Positions 33,276 to 45,065 of a stretch of 64,000 bases of DNA are shown one piece after another. The position numbers and the translations under genes were made by a program. Position 1 is the stretch's first letter, and each line of letters opens with the position of its first letter. The DNA lies in contig OX031071.1 of the NCBI GenBank assembly GCA_943736015.1, positions 35,124,619-35,188,618 of the forward strand. Direction: 5' to 3'. Origin of the DNA: Tridacna crocea. Taxonomy: Eukaryota > Mollusca > Bivalvia > Cardiida > Cardiidae. The notes under the pieces were generated by a model. That model was not told the origin of the DNA. It saw only the letters and a program-made list of their open reading frames with translations, and made no database searches.

Positions 33276-34343
33276 GTTGTTAGACAAACTGTATTTTATT
33301 GATCCATTGAAATCTGTTGACTTTCTTGGTTTAATACAAAACAGTCATGAATTAAACCTTGTCAATTATTAGACAAACTGTATTTTATTGATCCATTGAA
33401 ATCTGTTTACTTTCTCGGTTTAATACAAAACAGTCATGAATTAAACCTTATCAATTGTCAGACAAACTGTATTTTATTGATCCATTAAAATCTGTTGACT
33501 TTCTCGGTTTAATACAAAACAGTCATGAATTAAACCTTATCAATTATTAGACAAACTGTATTTTATTGATCCATTGAAATCTGTTTACTTTCTCGGTTTA
33601 ATACAAAACAGTCATGAATTAAACCTTATCAATTATTAGACAAACTGTATTTTATTGATCCATTAAAATCTGTTGACTTTCTTGGTTTAATACAAAACAG
33701 TCATGAATTAAACCTTATCAATTATTAGACAAACTGTATTTTATTGATCCATTAAAATCTGTTGACTTTCTCGGTTTAATACAAAACAGTCATGAATTAA
33801 ACCTTGTCAATTGTTAGACAAACTGTATTTTATTGATCCATTAAAATCTGTTGACTTTCTCGGTTTAATACAACACAGTCATTAATTAACCCTTGTCAAT
33901 TGTTAAACAAACTGTATTTTATCGATCCATTAAAATCTGTTGACTTTTTAGGTTTAATACAACACAGTCATTAATTAACCCTTGTCGATTGTTAAACAAA
34001 CTGTATTTTATCGATCAATTAAACTCTGAAGACTTTTTAGGTTTAATACAACACAGTCATGAATTAACCCTTGTCGATTGTTAGACAAACTGTATTTTAT
34101 TGATCTATCAAAATCTATTGACTTTTTAGGTTTAATACAACACAGTCATGAATTAACCCTTGTCAATTGTTAAACAAACTGTATTTTATTGATCCATTAA
34201 AATCTGCTTACTTTTTAGGTTTAATACAACGAAGTCATGAATAAAACCCTTGTCGATTGTTAAACAAACTGTATTTTATTGATCCATTAAAATCTATTTA
34301 CTTTTTAGGTTTAATACAACACAGTCATGAATTAACCCTTGTC
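33276..34343 (+). repeat. 89-bp tandem repeat, 12 units
   Basis: Unit: ttagacaaactgtattttat, tgatccattaaaatctgttg, actttctcggtttaatacaa, aacagtcatgaattaaacct. Early units are nearly identical. Later units share ggtttaatacaacacagtc variants, showing directional divergence along the array. Confidence 0.9.
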
Positions 34344-34449
34344 CTGCTGAATAACTAAAATAAAATTTTCAGTTCGATAGTAAAAACCCAAATATAGCTA
34401 CTTCAAAGTTATGTGTTGGGGAATAATATTTCCTTATTGAACAGAGTAG

Positions 34450-34495
34450 GTATAAGATCAGACTGCACGTTCTGTGCAGTCTGATCTTGATCTAC
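34450..34495. repeat. Perfect hairpin, AGATCAGACTGCAC arms
   Basis: AGATCAGACTGCAC, loop GTTCT, GTGCAGTCTGATCT. Flanking sequence (tgatctacactgtccgc) resembles 23610-23635, so the hairpin is the core of a longer dispersed unit. Confidence 0.6.
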
Positions 34496-34639
34496 ACTGT
34501 CCGCAAAAGGTCGGTAATTCACGCTTAGCAGTCTATGGTTTAACACCCCATTTCTCGGATTGCTCTTCATATTATTTTGACTGTTTTATGTAATTCTATC
34601 AATAAATTACAAACACTAAATGCAGCCTCACAGCTAAAG

Positions 34640-34900
34640 TTTAAATTAGCGATAATTCCCTTCCAATAATTAACATTTCTCTGAAAAATTCAAATGATCA
34701 ACAAAACCAAACTTTGCCCTACGGTCAGAACCCATTTTTCTTATTTTTAACCAAAAGACGCAGTGTTTTCAAGACTCTGAGGAAGAACAGTAGTAGCTAT
34801 CATTCTTAACCTTTTGCCATGGTGTTTCTACTCTTAGTTTTTTCCCTTTAAATCAAAATCACATGTATGTCATATAGATCCACGCATTTGTACGTGTCGT
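34640..34900 (+). repeat. Diverged repeat, pair member with 36296-36520
   Basis: ctctgaaaaattcaaatgat, caacaaaaccaaactttg and atttttaaccaaaagacg recur at 36296-36520. The right part resembles a worn THM. Confidence 0.5.
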
Positions 34901-35439
34901 CTCCTTATCAGGGGTAACTACCTACGTCATTAAATCCGCCATTTTCGTTTTAAAAAGGTAAGTTTTTTTCAGCTTGTACATTATTGTTATTGAAGATCTG
35001 TCCAAACAAAGCAGTACATATGGTACCTGACAACTTTCTTCGTTAGTATATATTAATATTTTGTCCATTAGTTTCGTTGGTTTTGCCTCCGCACAATTTT
35101 CGAAGTCTGTGACACATATACGATTTAAAAATAGATGTCGTATACAATGACGTTAAGAATAATTGTGTTGAAGTGTTTAGAACTACAACATTGTTTCAAG
35201 GCATTTTGATTTCATGAATAGGACAAATATATTTACCGTCACCAGATGAAGTAGGTATTCTAAGTAAAATTTAAGTATATATATCTTTTTTAAGTAATAA
35301 ATCTGCACTTTGCGCACAAAATGGCGGCTATTCCGACACCTCTGCTATGACGTAGGTTGTCACCCCTGCTTATGGACTTGATATGTGCCGTGCTCCAGTA
35401 GCTCAGTCGGTAGCGTACAGGACTCAAGAATAAAGCTTC

Positions 35440-35825
35440 ACTCACCATTTATTTAAGAAAAAAAATCTTCTTTCTATCGTGGTTTATCGTTCAGTAAACC
35501 ACGAATGTGAGTTATGAGGCACAATAAATAATCCACGAGGGCGACATTATTGCGCCTCATAACTCACAAAGTGGTTTATTGAACGAAAAACCACCACAGA
35601 AAGAAGATTATTTCGATTATCACATGACCAACTCTTAATCAACGGAAAACAAATTCATATTTAGAGTGATGCAGATTATATTCCACTGAATAACTTACTT
35701 TGTACAGAATGACGTCACTCTATATGGAATGACGTCACTTTGCATAGAATAATGTAGATTTTACCACGCTTTCATTGCTCTGTGTTTACAGAGCCGAATG
35801 CACGTGTCATGTTAGAATATTGTTT
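35440..35825 (-). mobile_element. Element E (hairpin at one end), copy 1
   Basis: A strong foldback at 35455-35615 (atcttctttctatcgtggtt, gtgagttatgaggc and complements) plus a body with two gaatgacgtcact motifs. The reverse complement matches 58490-58845. Confidence 0.65.
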
Positions 35826-35904
35826 GGACGATGGTGATATGTGAAAACAGCCATTGTCTTGGAAAGAATATTTTGCGGAGCTCCGGTAAAGAAAACTCCG
35901 GCTG

Positions 35905-36232
35905 GGCCCCGTTTTACTTTGGTAGTTAGAAACAAAATTTGAGTAAGTTTTACGTATCTACAGTAGAGTGACATTCAACTGTTACGAGATACGATATAAC
36001 TATCATGATTGTTTTAGAAAGCTGTAACAATAAATAAAAGTTTCCTGAAAATTTTATCTTTTCGTTTTATCCAGATAAAACTTTCAGGAAACCCAGATTG
36101 ATCACAACAGCTTTCTAATATAATCATAATAGTACTCATGTTTCTCGTGGCAGATTAATGCCACTATACTATAGTAACATAAAACTTCCGCAAATTTTGT
36201 TCGTAAACTATCTCAGTAAAACGGGACCAAGC
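35905..36232. mobile_element. Element F, ~330-bp foldback MITE
   Basis: Outer inverted ends ccccgttttactttggtag / aactatctcagtaaaacggg. An internal hairpin pairs gttttagaaagctgt with acagctttctaatataatca and aaagtttcctgaaa with tttcaggaaac. GCTGG lies on both flanks (possible duplication). Confidence 0.6.
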
Positions 36233-36295
36233 TGGAAAGCATGTATAGGTACACTGTCCGCCGTGATATAACGACGTTAAACAAGAACAATCATA

Positions 36296-36520
36296 ATCAA
36301 TTACCCTTTATCTGAAAAATTCAAATCATCAACAAAACCAAACTTTGGTATATGGCCAGAACATTTTATATTATATTTCCCATTTTATTTTATATTTAAC
36401 CAAAAGAGGTTGTGTTTTCCAAAGGCCTCGTAAAGAAAAAAGTTACCATCAATTTTATCCTTTTTCCATGATGTTTTCTACCCTTACTTTTTTCATTTCA
36501 AGTTGAAAATACATGAGTAA
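36296..36520 (+). repeat. Diverged repeat, pair member with 34640-34900
   Basis: Shares tctgaaaaattcaaatcatc and tttaaccaaaagaggttgtg with the other copy. Confidence 0.5.
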
Positions 36521-36539
36521 TGCACTTTGAAAAAGTGGC

Positions 36540-36768
36540 TTAACTCTGTACCACACAATCCCAACTTTTAACGACCCTGAGGAAATGGCTTTTGGAAAAT
36601 CTTGTGGAAAATGGATAAAATGCTGGTAACCAGCATTTTCTCCTTTTCCCACAAGGTTTTCTATACTTTCACAGACAATTACAATCAATTCATCTTTACC
36701 TTATGTGTCGTTTGCAAATGCTTTCAATTTGGACCAGTTTAAAATTCTGTCGTTTGGTAAAGAGTTAA
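36540..36768 (-). mobile_element. THM, complete 229 bp
   Basis: TTAACTCTGTACCACACAAT to gtttggtaaagagttaa. Palindrome with a few mismatches (gtggaaaatggataaaatgc). Confidence 0.85.
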
Positions 36769-36774
36769 GGCATC

Positions 36775-38365
36775 TGTGAAAAGTATCGACCCAGGTTAAC
36801 CTGTGCAGTCCGTGCAGGCTGACTTGGCCGAAACTTTTCGCTTTTGTTTAAATGAGGTGGATATTGTGGGTACATAAGTATGTGACGACTTGTTTTGTAC
36901 CATAGTTCAGGGAGATGCGTTAAGCCTTTTTTGTCAAAGCATGCAGTAGCTTACATGTATTTAACATAGATCTACACAACATTTTATGTATCGTCTGCTA
37001 ATGGTCTTAAATATAGATCAGGATAACATTTTGTCCTCTAGTATTGTAAATGGTTAAATGGATACAGTTTAACTAATAAAGAAAGTATTTGAGGATCAAA
37101 AAAGCAGACAGAGATCGGAAAGTATGGACATTTGGTCGATCTTAGTCTATAATTCTCGTGAATGACATCACAGATCGCATAAGACTAGATTTTTCTATGA
37201 CTCGTCCATAACGAAAAACTTGCAGACGACAAATTTATTGTCACTTAAACTTATCAGAAAACGAACCTGAGAAAACGTTCGAAGACAATGCGGGAAAAGG
37301 AGAAAATGTTGGTAAACCAGTATTATTTTTTACCTTTTCAAAAGAAATGAGCACTACTGTGTGAAAAAGGGGCCCTAATGCATCTACGAAAAGTAACGGC
37401 CCAGATCAGTCTTGTGCAATTCGTGGAGGCTGATCTGGTCCGAAAATTTTTGCTGTCGGTCAAGTTTCTGTATGTCAAAGGACGTGCCTACCTTATGATT
37501 AAGACGTCTGTTTGTAAAAGTCGCTAATATAAAACCATAATTATATGATGGTTTGTCACAGAGACGCATTAAGCCCGCTTTTGTCAGAGAACGGCTAAAG
37601 TTATCATGTTTTAGTCACGTTTATTTTGTTATCTGTAAGTGTTTAAGCCCTCTTTTGTCAGAGAACGGCTAAAGTTATAATGTTTTAGTTACGTTTATTT
37701 TGTTATCTGTAAGTGTTTAAGCCCCCTTTTTGTCAGAGAACGGCTAAAGTTATAATGTTTTAGTTACGTTTATTTTGTTATCTGTAAGTGTTTAAGCCCC
37801 CTTTTGTCAGAGAACGGCTAAAGTTATCATGTTTTAGTCACGTTTATTTTGTTATCTGTAAGTGTTTAAGCCCCCTTTTGTCAGAGAACGGCTAAAGTTA
37901 TAATGTTTTAGTTACGTTTATTTTGTTATCTGTAAGTGTTTAAGCCCCCTTTTGTCAGAGAACGGCTAAAGTTATAATGTTTTAGTTACGTTTATTTTGT
38001 TATCTGTAAGTGTTTAAGCCCCCTTTTGTCAGAGAACGGCTAAAGTTATCATGTTTTAGTCACATTTATTTTGTTATCTGTAAGAGTTTTTCATTTGGAC
38101 GAGTATTGGTTCAGATCACGCTGCACAGTTCGCGGAGGCTGATCTGGTCCGAAACTTTTTGCTATCGGTCAAATTTCTGTATGTCAAAGGACGTGTCTAC
38201 CTCATGATTAAGACGTCTATCTATAAAAGTCGCTGATATAAAACCATAATTATGAGATGATTTGTCACAGAGATGCATTAAGCCCCCTTTTGTCAGAGAA
38301 CGGCTTAAATTATAATGTTTTAGTTACATTTATTTTGTTATCTGTAAGTGTTTTTTATTTGAACG
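36775..38365 (+). repeat. Tandemly duplicated MITE-type blocks around a 74-bp array
   Basis: The block gaggctgatctggtccgaaa ... tatgtcaaaggacgtg ... ttaagcccgcttttgtcag at 37386-37590 recurs at 38100-38300. A more diverged relative lies at 36775-36950. Confidence 0.6.
37571..38090 (+). repeat. 74-bp tandem array, about 7 units, THM-derived
   Basis: Unit: taagcccccttttgtcagag, aacggctaaagttataatgt, tttagttacgtttattttgt, tatctgtaagtgtt. The second half (gttacgtttattttgttatc then tgtaagtgtt) is the THM A arm (gtcacatttattttgtcgtc then tgcaaatgctt) in diverged form. Confidence 0.85.
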
Positions 38366-38393
38366 AGTCTAAATTGTTGGCTTGTGGTAAAAA

Positions 38394-38619
38394 GTAAACC
38401 CTACGACAAATTTTAGACTCTCCCAAACTGATAGAGTTTGCAAACGACAATTTCAACTTTCATAACAATGGCAGAAAATTATCCGAACGGATAGAAAACA
38501 CTGTGGGAAAAGGAGAAATTGCTCGTTACGAGCAATTTCTCCTTTTTCCACAGTGTTTTCAAATTTAAGACTTGTACTGCAGACACGTAAAAACAAGGGC
38601 TTGTTTGGGAAAGGGTTAA
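38394..38619 (+). mobile_element. THM with covarying hairpin tip
   Basis: Left gtaaaccctacgacaaattt, right gtttgggaaagggttaa. The hairpin tip reads gaaattgctcgttacgagca with both arms changed relative to the atgctggt majority. It abuts an A-end scrap at 38345-38397. Confidence 0.8.
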
Positions 38620-39171
38620 ATAGCTGAAGTTTCTGTAAGAGGGCAGAAACATCGCGGCAACGGGAAAATATTCAGGTAGGATTGTTAGATTTGACATACG
38701 TCAAACATTCACGTGGATTTTTGAGAGAGCACTACAACAATAGAATATGAAAGTTGATATATACGCACCTGACTACATTTTTTTAATATAATTTACGACC
38801 AGTAATAAGAGGTATAGCTTTAAGGCCCGGGGAATGTTTATGAAGAAAAAAAAGAAGGCTTTACTTCGTCTCAGTATTGGGTTTCATTCCGCTTTCAGCT
38901 ATATTATGGTTTATATCAATGCTACAGATTATTTGTTGATGTGTTGCCTGGTTTCAATATGTACTTTAGTACGATATCAGTATGCCGTCGCGACACACAC
39001 GTGGTCTTTTATTTTAATTTACCAGAAACTCTGCGAAAATCACACGCCAAGGGGACTGTACTGTTTATCATACGCCACGTTGACTTCTAATCTAACTAAC
39101 CCAGTCCTAAAATTGCATTTCATTTAGTTTACCAACGTGATAATACTGAATATGATGAGCTGTAGTCAAAT
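38620..39171. other. Nothing recognised
   Basis: A 97-aa ORF at 38834-39127 has hydrophobic segments but no known motif or supporting gene signals. Confidence 0.4.
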
Positions 39172-39400
39172 TTAACCATTTCCGAAACAATCCCTGGTTT
39201 TTAAGGGTCTAGAATAGTAGCCTTTTGAAAACATTGTGGGAAAAGGAGAAAATGCTATTAAACAGCATTTTCTCCTTTTCCCACAATATTTTCTACCCTA
39301 TCATAGACAGAAATGATCTTTTCAGCAAGAGTTGAATTGTCGACTGCAAATGCTTTCAATTTGGTCTAGTCTAAAAGTTTGTCGTTTGAGAAAGTGTTAA
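39172..39400 (-). mobile_element. THM, complete 229 bp
   Basis: TTAACCATTTCCGAAACAAT to gtttgagaaagtgttaa. Hairpin tip altered in both arms (atgctattaaacagcat). Confidence 0.85.
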
Positions 39401-39435
39401 TGAACATACGAAGCCGTGCTCTGTGAAAAGGTGGC

Positions 39436-39676
39436 TTAGCCCTTTCCCAAACGATCCCGGGTTTTGAGTTTTCTTCACAACTTTGAAGAACAGGCCTTTT
39501 GAAAACATTGTGGGAAAAGGAGGAAATGCTGCCCACCTGTATTTTTTTCCTTCTCTAACAATGTTTCCTGCCCTTCCCAAACCAAGATTCAGCTATTGAG
39601 TCACCTTTATTTTTTCGTCCGTAAATGTTTTGAACTTTGGAATGGTCTATAATATTGTTGTTTAGTAAAGAATTTA
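39436..39676 (-). mobile_element. THM, TTAA mutated on both sides
   Basis: TTAGCCCTTTCCCAAACGAT at the left, tttagtaaagaattta at the right. Hairpin asymmetric (gctgcccacctgtatttttt). Confidence 0.75.
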
Positions 39677-40963
39677 TGCGTATGCAAACAGTTTCGACCT
39701 AGATCAGACTGTACAGTCCACGCAGGCAGACGTGGATCTAAGCTCTTTTCTTTTACTCAATTTTACGCATGTCAAAGGACCAGTCTGCCTCATGATTCAG
39801 TTATAGATCCACAGCTAATTGATGATCTGATTTGTATAATTTATTTGTAGTATGTAGTAACTGATCACAGAGTGACTGAAAAACAGACACCTGAACCATT
39901 AAACAGTCTGATCTGAATCTACACCCATAGCTGAACAGCATGGAATCGTGTCTGACTTTCTGTGGGTTATGTAAGAGAACACAAATATAATGGAGGTAAA
40001 ATGTCACTATTCCCTGAAAAGCAGACGGATGTGTTTTTTATCAAATCATGTTTTATTTCTTGTAACCGAGTTATATAACGTTTGAGTAAATTTCTCCTTT
40101 TTTGTGATGATCACGCGGTACAGGTATGACAGAAAATAAAGCGGGGATTTCTAAATCTAAAGCTGGTCAACCGAAGCCTTTTTTAATACCTGTATACTGT
40201 ATATATGCAGCAATAAATTGTTAATTTAATTTTCTATTAACTACTATAGTTTGGCTATTTTCTTCACGATTCCTTTCACCTCTATATGGGTCATTTCTTT
40301 AAAACATTCATCTTGTACTTAAAACAATATAAAACATTTCAACTTACTCCAATACTGCCATGGCAAGAAAACAGCAAAACCTTATAACCTTCTAGGAAAT
40401 AAATGGTATTTTGTATATTTGGTTGTCTGGTGCAATGTCTTCTTGACATCCATTCTTGCTTTCTCTGTTTAACCCTTTCCAGCGAAAAGCAGAAATGATA
40501 TCTACATCTATATATATTTTTTTTTTCCAAGATCAGACATCACATACCTGTAACACACAATCTGATCTTTAATCAATACTGGTTGCCTGTTCACTCAAGC
40601 ATACATAGCAAAACTCAACGTGAGTTTAGAATATTGTGTTTTAGCCATTAAAGTTAAATCTGATCTTTATCTATGTTGCCAGATTATCTAGACGAGCCTT
40701 CATGGTAAAAGAAAAGAACAAAAGCCGCCTCAGTGTTTGTGGACAGTAACAGCTTGTTTTGTTTACAGCAGAGTGAGCCAGAATACGTAACACAATTGAA
40801 AGTCTTTAGTTTGTTTTTTTGAATTACATTTTTTTCTTATATCTATATATGCCATGCAATAGATACGTTAAACAGATATGTTTAGCTATAAGATCTTACC
40901 ATTGTAAGAAAAGTTTATCTTGCCGCAATGTTTCATAAGATAGTTCCAGTGTAAACATGACTG
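39677..40963. other. No gene seen; hairpin-family scraps
   Basis: 39685-39735 carries a gatcagactgtacagtccac scrap and 39900 a cagtctgatctgaatctac scrap. The remainder (40000-40963) shows no recognisable feature. Confidence 0.4.
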
Positions 40964-41125
40964 CACGTTACCAACATTTTCTCCTTTTCCCACATTGTTT
41001 TCTACCCTATCTTACCCTATCAATAAACAGTTTTGCACCATTTGAGCCACATTGAAATTGTCGTCTGCAAATGCTTTCAATTTGGATAGGTCTAAAATTT
41101 TACTTTGTGGTTAAAGGCCAGTTAA
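40964..41125 (-). mobile_element. THM, right half only
   Basis: Begins at the hairpin tip (gttaccaacattttctcctt), includes gtcgtctgcaaatgctttca and ends ggccagttaa. Contains a small duplication ctatcttaccctatc. Confidence 0.7.
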
Positions 41126-41335
41126 GCCGCCGTTTGATATAGATGTACTTGGGGTTACAAGTATTCGCTCGTATTTCCCTTCAAAAGGGTGGGTGAGTTT
41201 CCCTTTCAACTGATTTTTATGGGGACAGTTCTATCCAAGCTAGGGGCCAATACTCCCAAACAAGAATTAAAATAATAAACGAGAGCCTACATCTTGGCAA
41301 AATAAGGCAAGGTTACAGTTTTGTTGTTTGGTAGA

Positions 41336-41555
41336 GTTAAATGACCCTTGATGATTCTATACCAAATGACGGTGATTGTGATTTGTTCAAAGTATATACA
41401 GACGACAATTGTTGTTGAAATGATAAGCTTGCCAATGAATATGTAAACAACATTGTTGCAAAAGTTGATAAATCTGATAACAGCATTCTCTCCTATCCAA
41501 TCAAGTTTTTTTTTATTTCTTTACAGCACAACCCTGACTTTTAACGACACCGCAT
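41336..41555 (+). mobile_element. Degraded THM
   Basis: ttctataccaaatgacggtg, atacagacgacaattgttgt and aacagcattctctcctatcc trace the A arm and hairpin. A separate A-end scrap (tgttgtttggtagagttaa) lies just before it. Confidence 0.45.
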
Positions 41556-41892
41556 CTTCGTGAGCCAAGGTTACGATCACTACATGGATCTTACCTTTGC
41601 TGATTGAGGCCGATTTCGAGATTCCTGCATTGTACCCTCTATTGGATGTTGGTTATTACTCCCCTTTACATCATATTTCGAAAAGCATAAAAAATATTGT
41701 CTTACAAACCGCTTAAGAATACACACGAAGCGATAAGCAGACATCCACGTAGGTTTCCATGTTTACCTGCTATTCGAAAGGTAGAGACCTTATTCTATTT
41801 TTATCAAAGATGAAATGCTACGAGCGATTTCATTCATTGCATCTAAAAAAAAGCGTATCGGGTGAATGTAAAAATCAAGCTCGATCCGCCAA

Positions 41893-42166
41893 GAGTAGAG
41901 TAATGTAGTGAATCGTCAGTCTTGGCTTGCGAAGGTGCGACGCCGAGGGTAGAGTGACGTAGTGATTCGTCAGCCCTGGCTTGCGAAGGTGCGACGCCGA
42001 GGGTAGGGTAACGTTGTGAATCGTCAGTCTTGGCTTGCGAAGGTGCGACGCCGAGGGTAGGGTGACGTAGTGAATCGTCAGCCTTGGCTTGCGGAGGTGC
42101 GACGCCGAGGGTAGAGTAACGTAGTCAATCGTCAGCCTTGGCTTGCGAAGATGAGACGCCTAGGAA
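41893..42166 (+). repeat. 54-bp tandem repeat, five units
   Basis: Unit: gggtagagtgacgtagtgat, tcgtcagccctggcttgcga, aggtgcgacgccga. Units start at exact 54-bp steps (for example 41947 and 42001). More GC-rich than the surroundings. Confidence 0.9.
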
Positions 42167-42357
42167 GAAGGCTTTAGACTACATTATGAGAAAAGGAAAA
42201 AATACTGGTAATCAACATGTTCTCCTTTCTCCATAATACATGTACTTTCTTCCTCTATTAAGGGTAAATTTTACCATTTAATTTATCTTTGGACTGTCGT
42301 CTACAAATGTTTTCAGTTTGGGTAAAAATAAAATTTTGTCGTTTGGTAAAGAGTTAA
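42150..42357 (-). mobile_element. THM, diverged left end
   Basis: Hairpin atactggtaatcaacatgtt worn. End A good to gtcgtttggtaaagagttaa. Confidence 0.65.
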
Positions 42358-43220
42358 ACCAAAGGCACTTTAATATTTAAAACAAAAATGCAAACAATAT
42401 TAGTATTTCGTCTAAAATATCGCACAAAAATAGCATCGTCCCAGTAAATCCAAGATCAGACTACATGTTATGTGCAGCTTGATTTATAGCTTCACTGCCT
42501 GCATGATTTGGTCTTCACGTGTCACAAATAACCTTGGGATGCTAACAGTTGCACCATAAAAGGATAACAGCCAGTTTGTTTTATAAACTGTGCCACGTGA
42601 TCAGTGTAATTGGAGAAAGTTGGTTTCGTAAGTTAGAATTTGGTTATGCAAGAAGGGCATTTGGGCGGGACGAAAACTCCCGTATCTTTTATTACAGGTA
42701 CAGCGTTACCTTTTCTCATCTTATAACCCATCCTTAATTTTTAGACTAGCGAAGCTAGTCTATAGGCATCCAGTTTGAGCCAGACTCAATAAAACAAAAA
42801 AAACCGACAGGTGCAAAATACTGCTTCACAGAAATATAACACCTCACTGTTAGGAATCTTAATTAAGTCATTATGACAACTTTGACTTAAAGCGCAGAAT
42901 CTCTGCTATCCTATTTTGAACTTGTCCACTTTCAAAGCAGTAGACTGTACAAGATGTCATTGATGAAGTACATGATGCTTGCTTACATGTAAATTAAGTG
43001 ACCTATATGCAAATCAGACTCATATCACTGATTCCTACTTCGCAGTACATACATGTAAAAGTATGAATGAATCTACAAATAATACCCCCAGGTGACGTGT
43101 AGAAAATCCCAGCTACACAAACCCTCACTGGCCAGGGAACCCTTCTCATTTCCCCAATCATTCATTATTAAGTTTATTGTGAATGCGAAACTGTTAAATT
43201 GTTGTTTAATGTCTTGTATA
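42358..43220. other. No gene seen
   Basis: Contains a gatcagactacatg-type hairpin relic at about 42448-42480. A short palindrome gactagcgaagctagtc lies near 42745. Confidence 0.4.
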
Positions 43221-43451
43221 TTAACCCTTTACCACACAATCCCAAGTATCCCAAACGTTGGGAAGAAGCTCTTGGAAAACAATGCGGGAAAAGAACAAAG
43301 AAAATGCTGGTTACAAGCATTTTCCCCTTTTCTCGTGTTGTTTTCAACCTTTTTAGAATATGTTTTCATCAATTTAGTCACATTTAACGTTATCGTCTGG
43401 AACTGCTTTTAATGTGGATGGCCGCAAATGTTTCGTTTTGTAAAGAGTTAA
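43221..43451 (-). mobile_element. THM, about 231 bp
   Basis: TTAACCCTTTACCACACAAT to ttttgtaaagagttaa. The left hairpin arm has a small insertion (aagaacaaagaaaatgct). Confidence 0.8.
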
Positions 43452-43477
43452 ATAGTTAACTATTGAATCCTGTGCTG

Positions 43478-43618
43478 TTAACCCTGTACCACATAATGAC
43501 AACTTTTAATGCCGCCGAGGACGCCTTGTGAAAACATTGTGAGGCACTTTGAAATTGCCATCTGCAAATGCTTTCAAATTGGATAGGTCTACAATTTTGC
43601 TGTGTGGTTACGGGTTAA
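43478..43618 (-). mobile_element. THM, 141-bp derivative without hairpin
   Basis: Both ends intact (TTAACCCTGTACCACATAAT, tgtggttacgggttaa). The sequence jumps from aaaacattgtgag directly to gcactttgaaattgccatct, so the palindrome is gone. Confidence 0.8.
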
Positions 43619-43744
43619 TTAACTGTATAATCCAAGTTAATCCTCAACCTGTTAAAAAAAGTTAAATAAAACTTTCTGGCTGATGGTGAGAAACTGAATA
43701 TTGTTAATCAAAGTTATATTTTAGAAAAAAAAATCCCATTATCG

Positions 43745-43805
43745 GTTAGTATAGATTCAAGATCAGATTGAACAGACTGTTTAGCCTGATCTTGTTCCAC
43801 ACTGT
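43745..43805. repeat. Imperfect hairpin of the GATCAGA family
   Basis: caagatcagattgaacagac / tgtttagcctgatcttg. Confidence 0.5.
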
Positions 43806-44186
43806 CTGTCTGCTCCCCAGACAGACATCTTTTAAAATCCTTGATGAAAATCGGTGAAACATCATTCATGTATTTCTTACGATAGTCCACCGACAAAGAT
43901 TCTTTTTTCATTTGATGCCGCGTCATCGGAAAAGGGGGCTTGATGTATATTTCCATTATGGACCGATATCTCTTTAAGTATTGGACAATATTTAATTAGA
44001 TTTCATATTCATTTTATTTGTCATAGGCCACATACAATCATATTTGTTTTATCTTTTCAAATGCTATGCTATGGAATTAACTAAAAGCCAGGTGTAAATG
44101 CAAAACACAATTTACCTGTTGTTTGTTTCTATCTAAAGAGATGTCATTTTAGGCAAAAGATTTCATCTCAACAAAATAACCTGTTT

Positions 44187-44585
44187 TAAAGGTGGGTATT
44201 TAGATTTTTCACATAACACCAAATTAAAAACAAGTACATATATCACTGCATATAATTATGAAAAAAACAATACAAATCATCAATGATTAAGAATCATTAA
44301 ATTACATTATTTGTTTTTTTCAATAATGTCTTCTTGGGACGCAGTGTTTGAAGCTTCGTATATGCATTTCCGGTATATAAATGAGTGAGTTGCTCATGTC
44401 AAAATAGATTGTGTTTCCCGTCGGTGTCGACCTGGGCTGTAGTGAATCTCTAATTTCTCTTGTTGTCAGATGGTTTTCGACTACTGGGGTTTTATGAAAG
44501 AAAATTACAAGGCTTTGGGCGTATAAGGATGATTTTTTGTACTTTTGTAAAATGTTCGTCCCAGAATCTGAAGGGCCACCTTTAA
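44187..44585 (+). mobile_element. Element Z, simple ~400-bp copy
   Basis: Left aaaggtgggtatttagattt, right cagaatctgaagggccacct then tta. Contains gatgggttgctcatgtca-like and cgtcggtgtcgacctgggct segments matching 11530-11580. It gives the undisturbed structure of the nested copy at 10636-11734. Confidence 0.65.
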
Positions 44586-45065
44586 ATTGAGAGTTAACAA
44601 ACTGAAGTGTTTCGTAATATTTCTTGTTTAGAGGAGAAAATAGTCGGGTAAAGTCAATGGACTGAACTGCATTAGAATTGAACAGGACTAGATTTAATAA
44701 CCAGAATGAACCGATAGACCTGGAACGGACTCAAATACCAAATATGACAATATTTCTTCAGTCTGGTATAAATCAACAAAGATTTACACTTACAAAAGCC
44801 ACCTAAGAGTTGCAAATTCGCTGTTCTGTTAGTAATTTCAGTAATTTGATTATGTTATACTAAACTGAATCAGAGTGTTCACAAGCAGAGAACCATGAAA
44901 CTCGTTCATACCGCAAAATGCACTCCCAGATGATATCAGATCCATAATATAGATTTTACTTTTCAAATCTCTCATTTTACAACGTTTCGCCGCGCCACGT
45001 GTACCGCGACATTATTGTGTTACACAGAGGAGACCATCTATGCAAAACTTTAACGACTCTGAAAA

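Larger units (their letters stand above)
35389..36296 (+). repeat. tRNA-derived SINE split by two foldback elements
   Basis: Head with A-box-like tagctcagtcggtagcgtac at 35398-35417. Middle at 35820-35885 (gacgatggtgatatgtgaaa). Tail at 36230-36296 (gcatgtataggtacactgtc, ttaaacaa). The gaps are filled by elements E and F. Confidence 0.6.
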
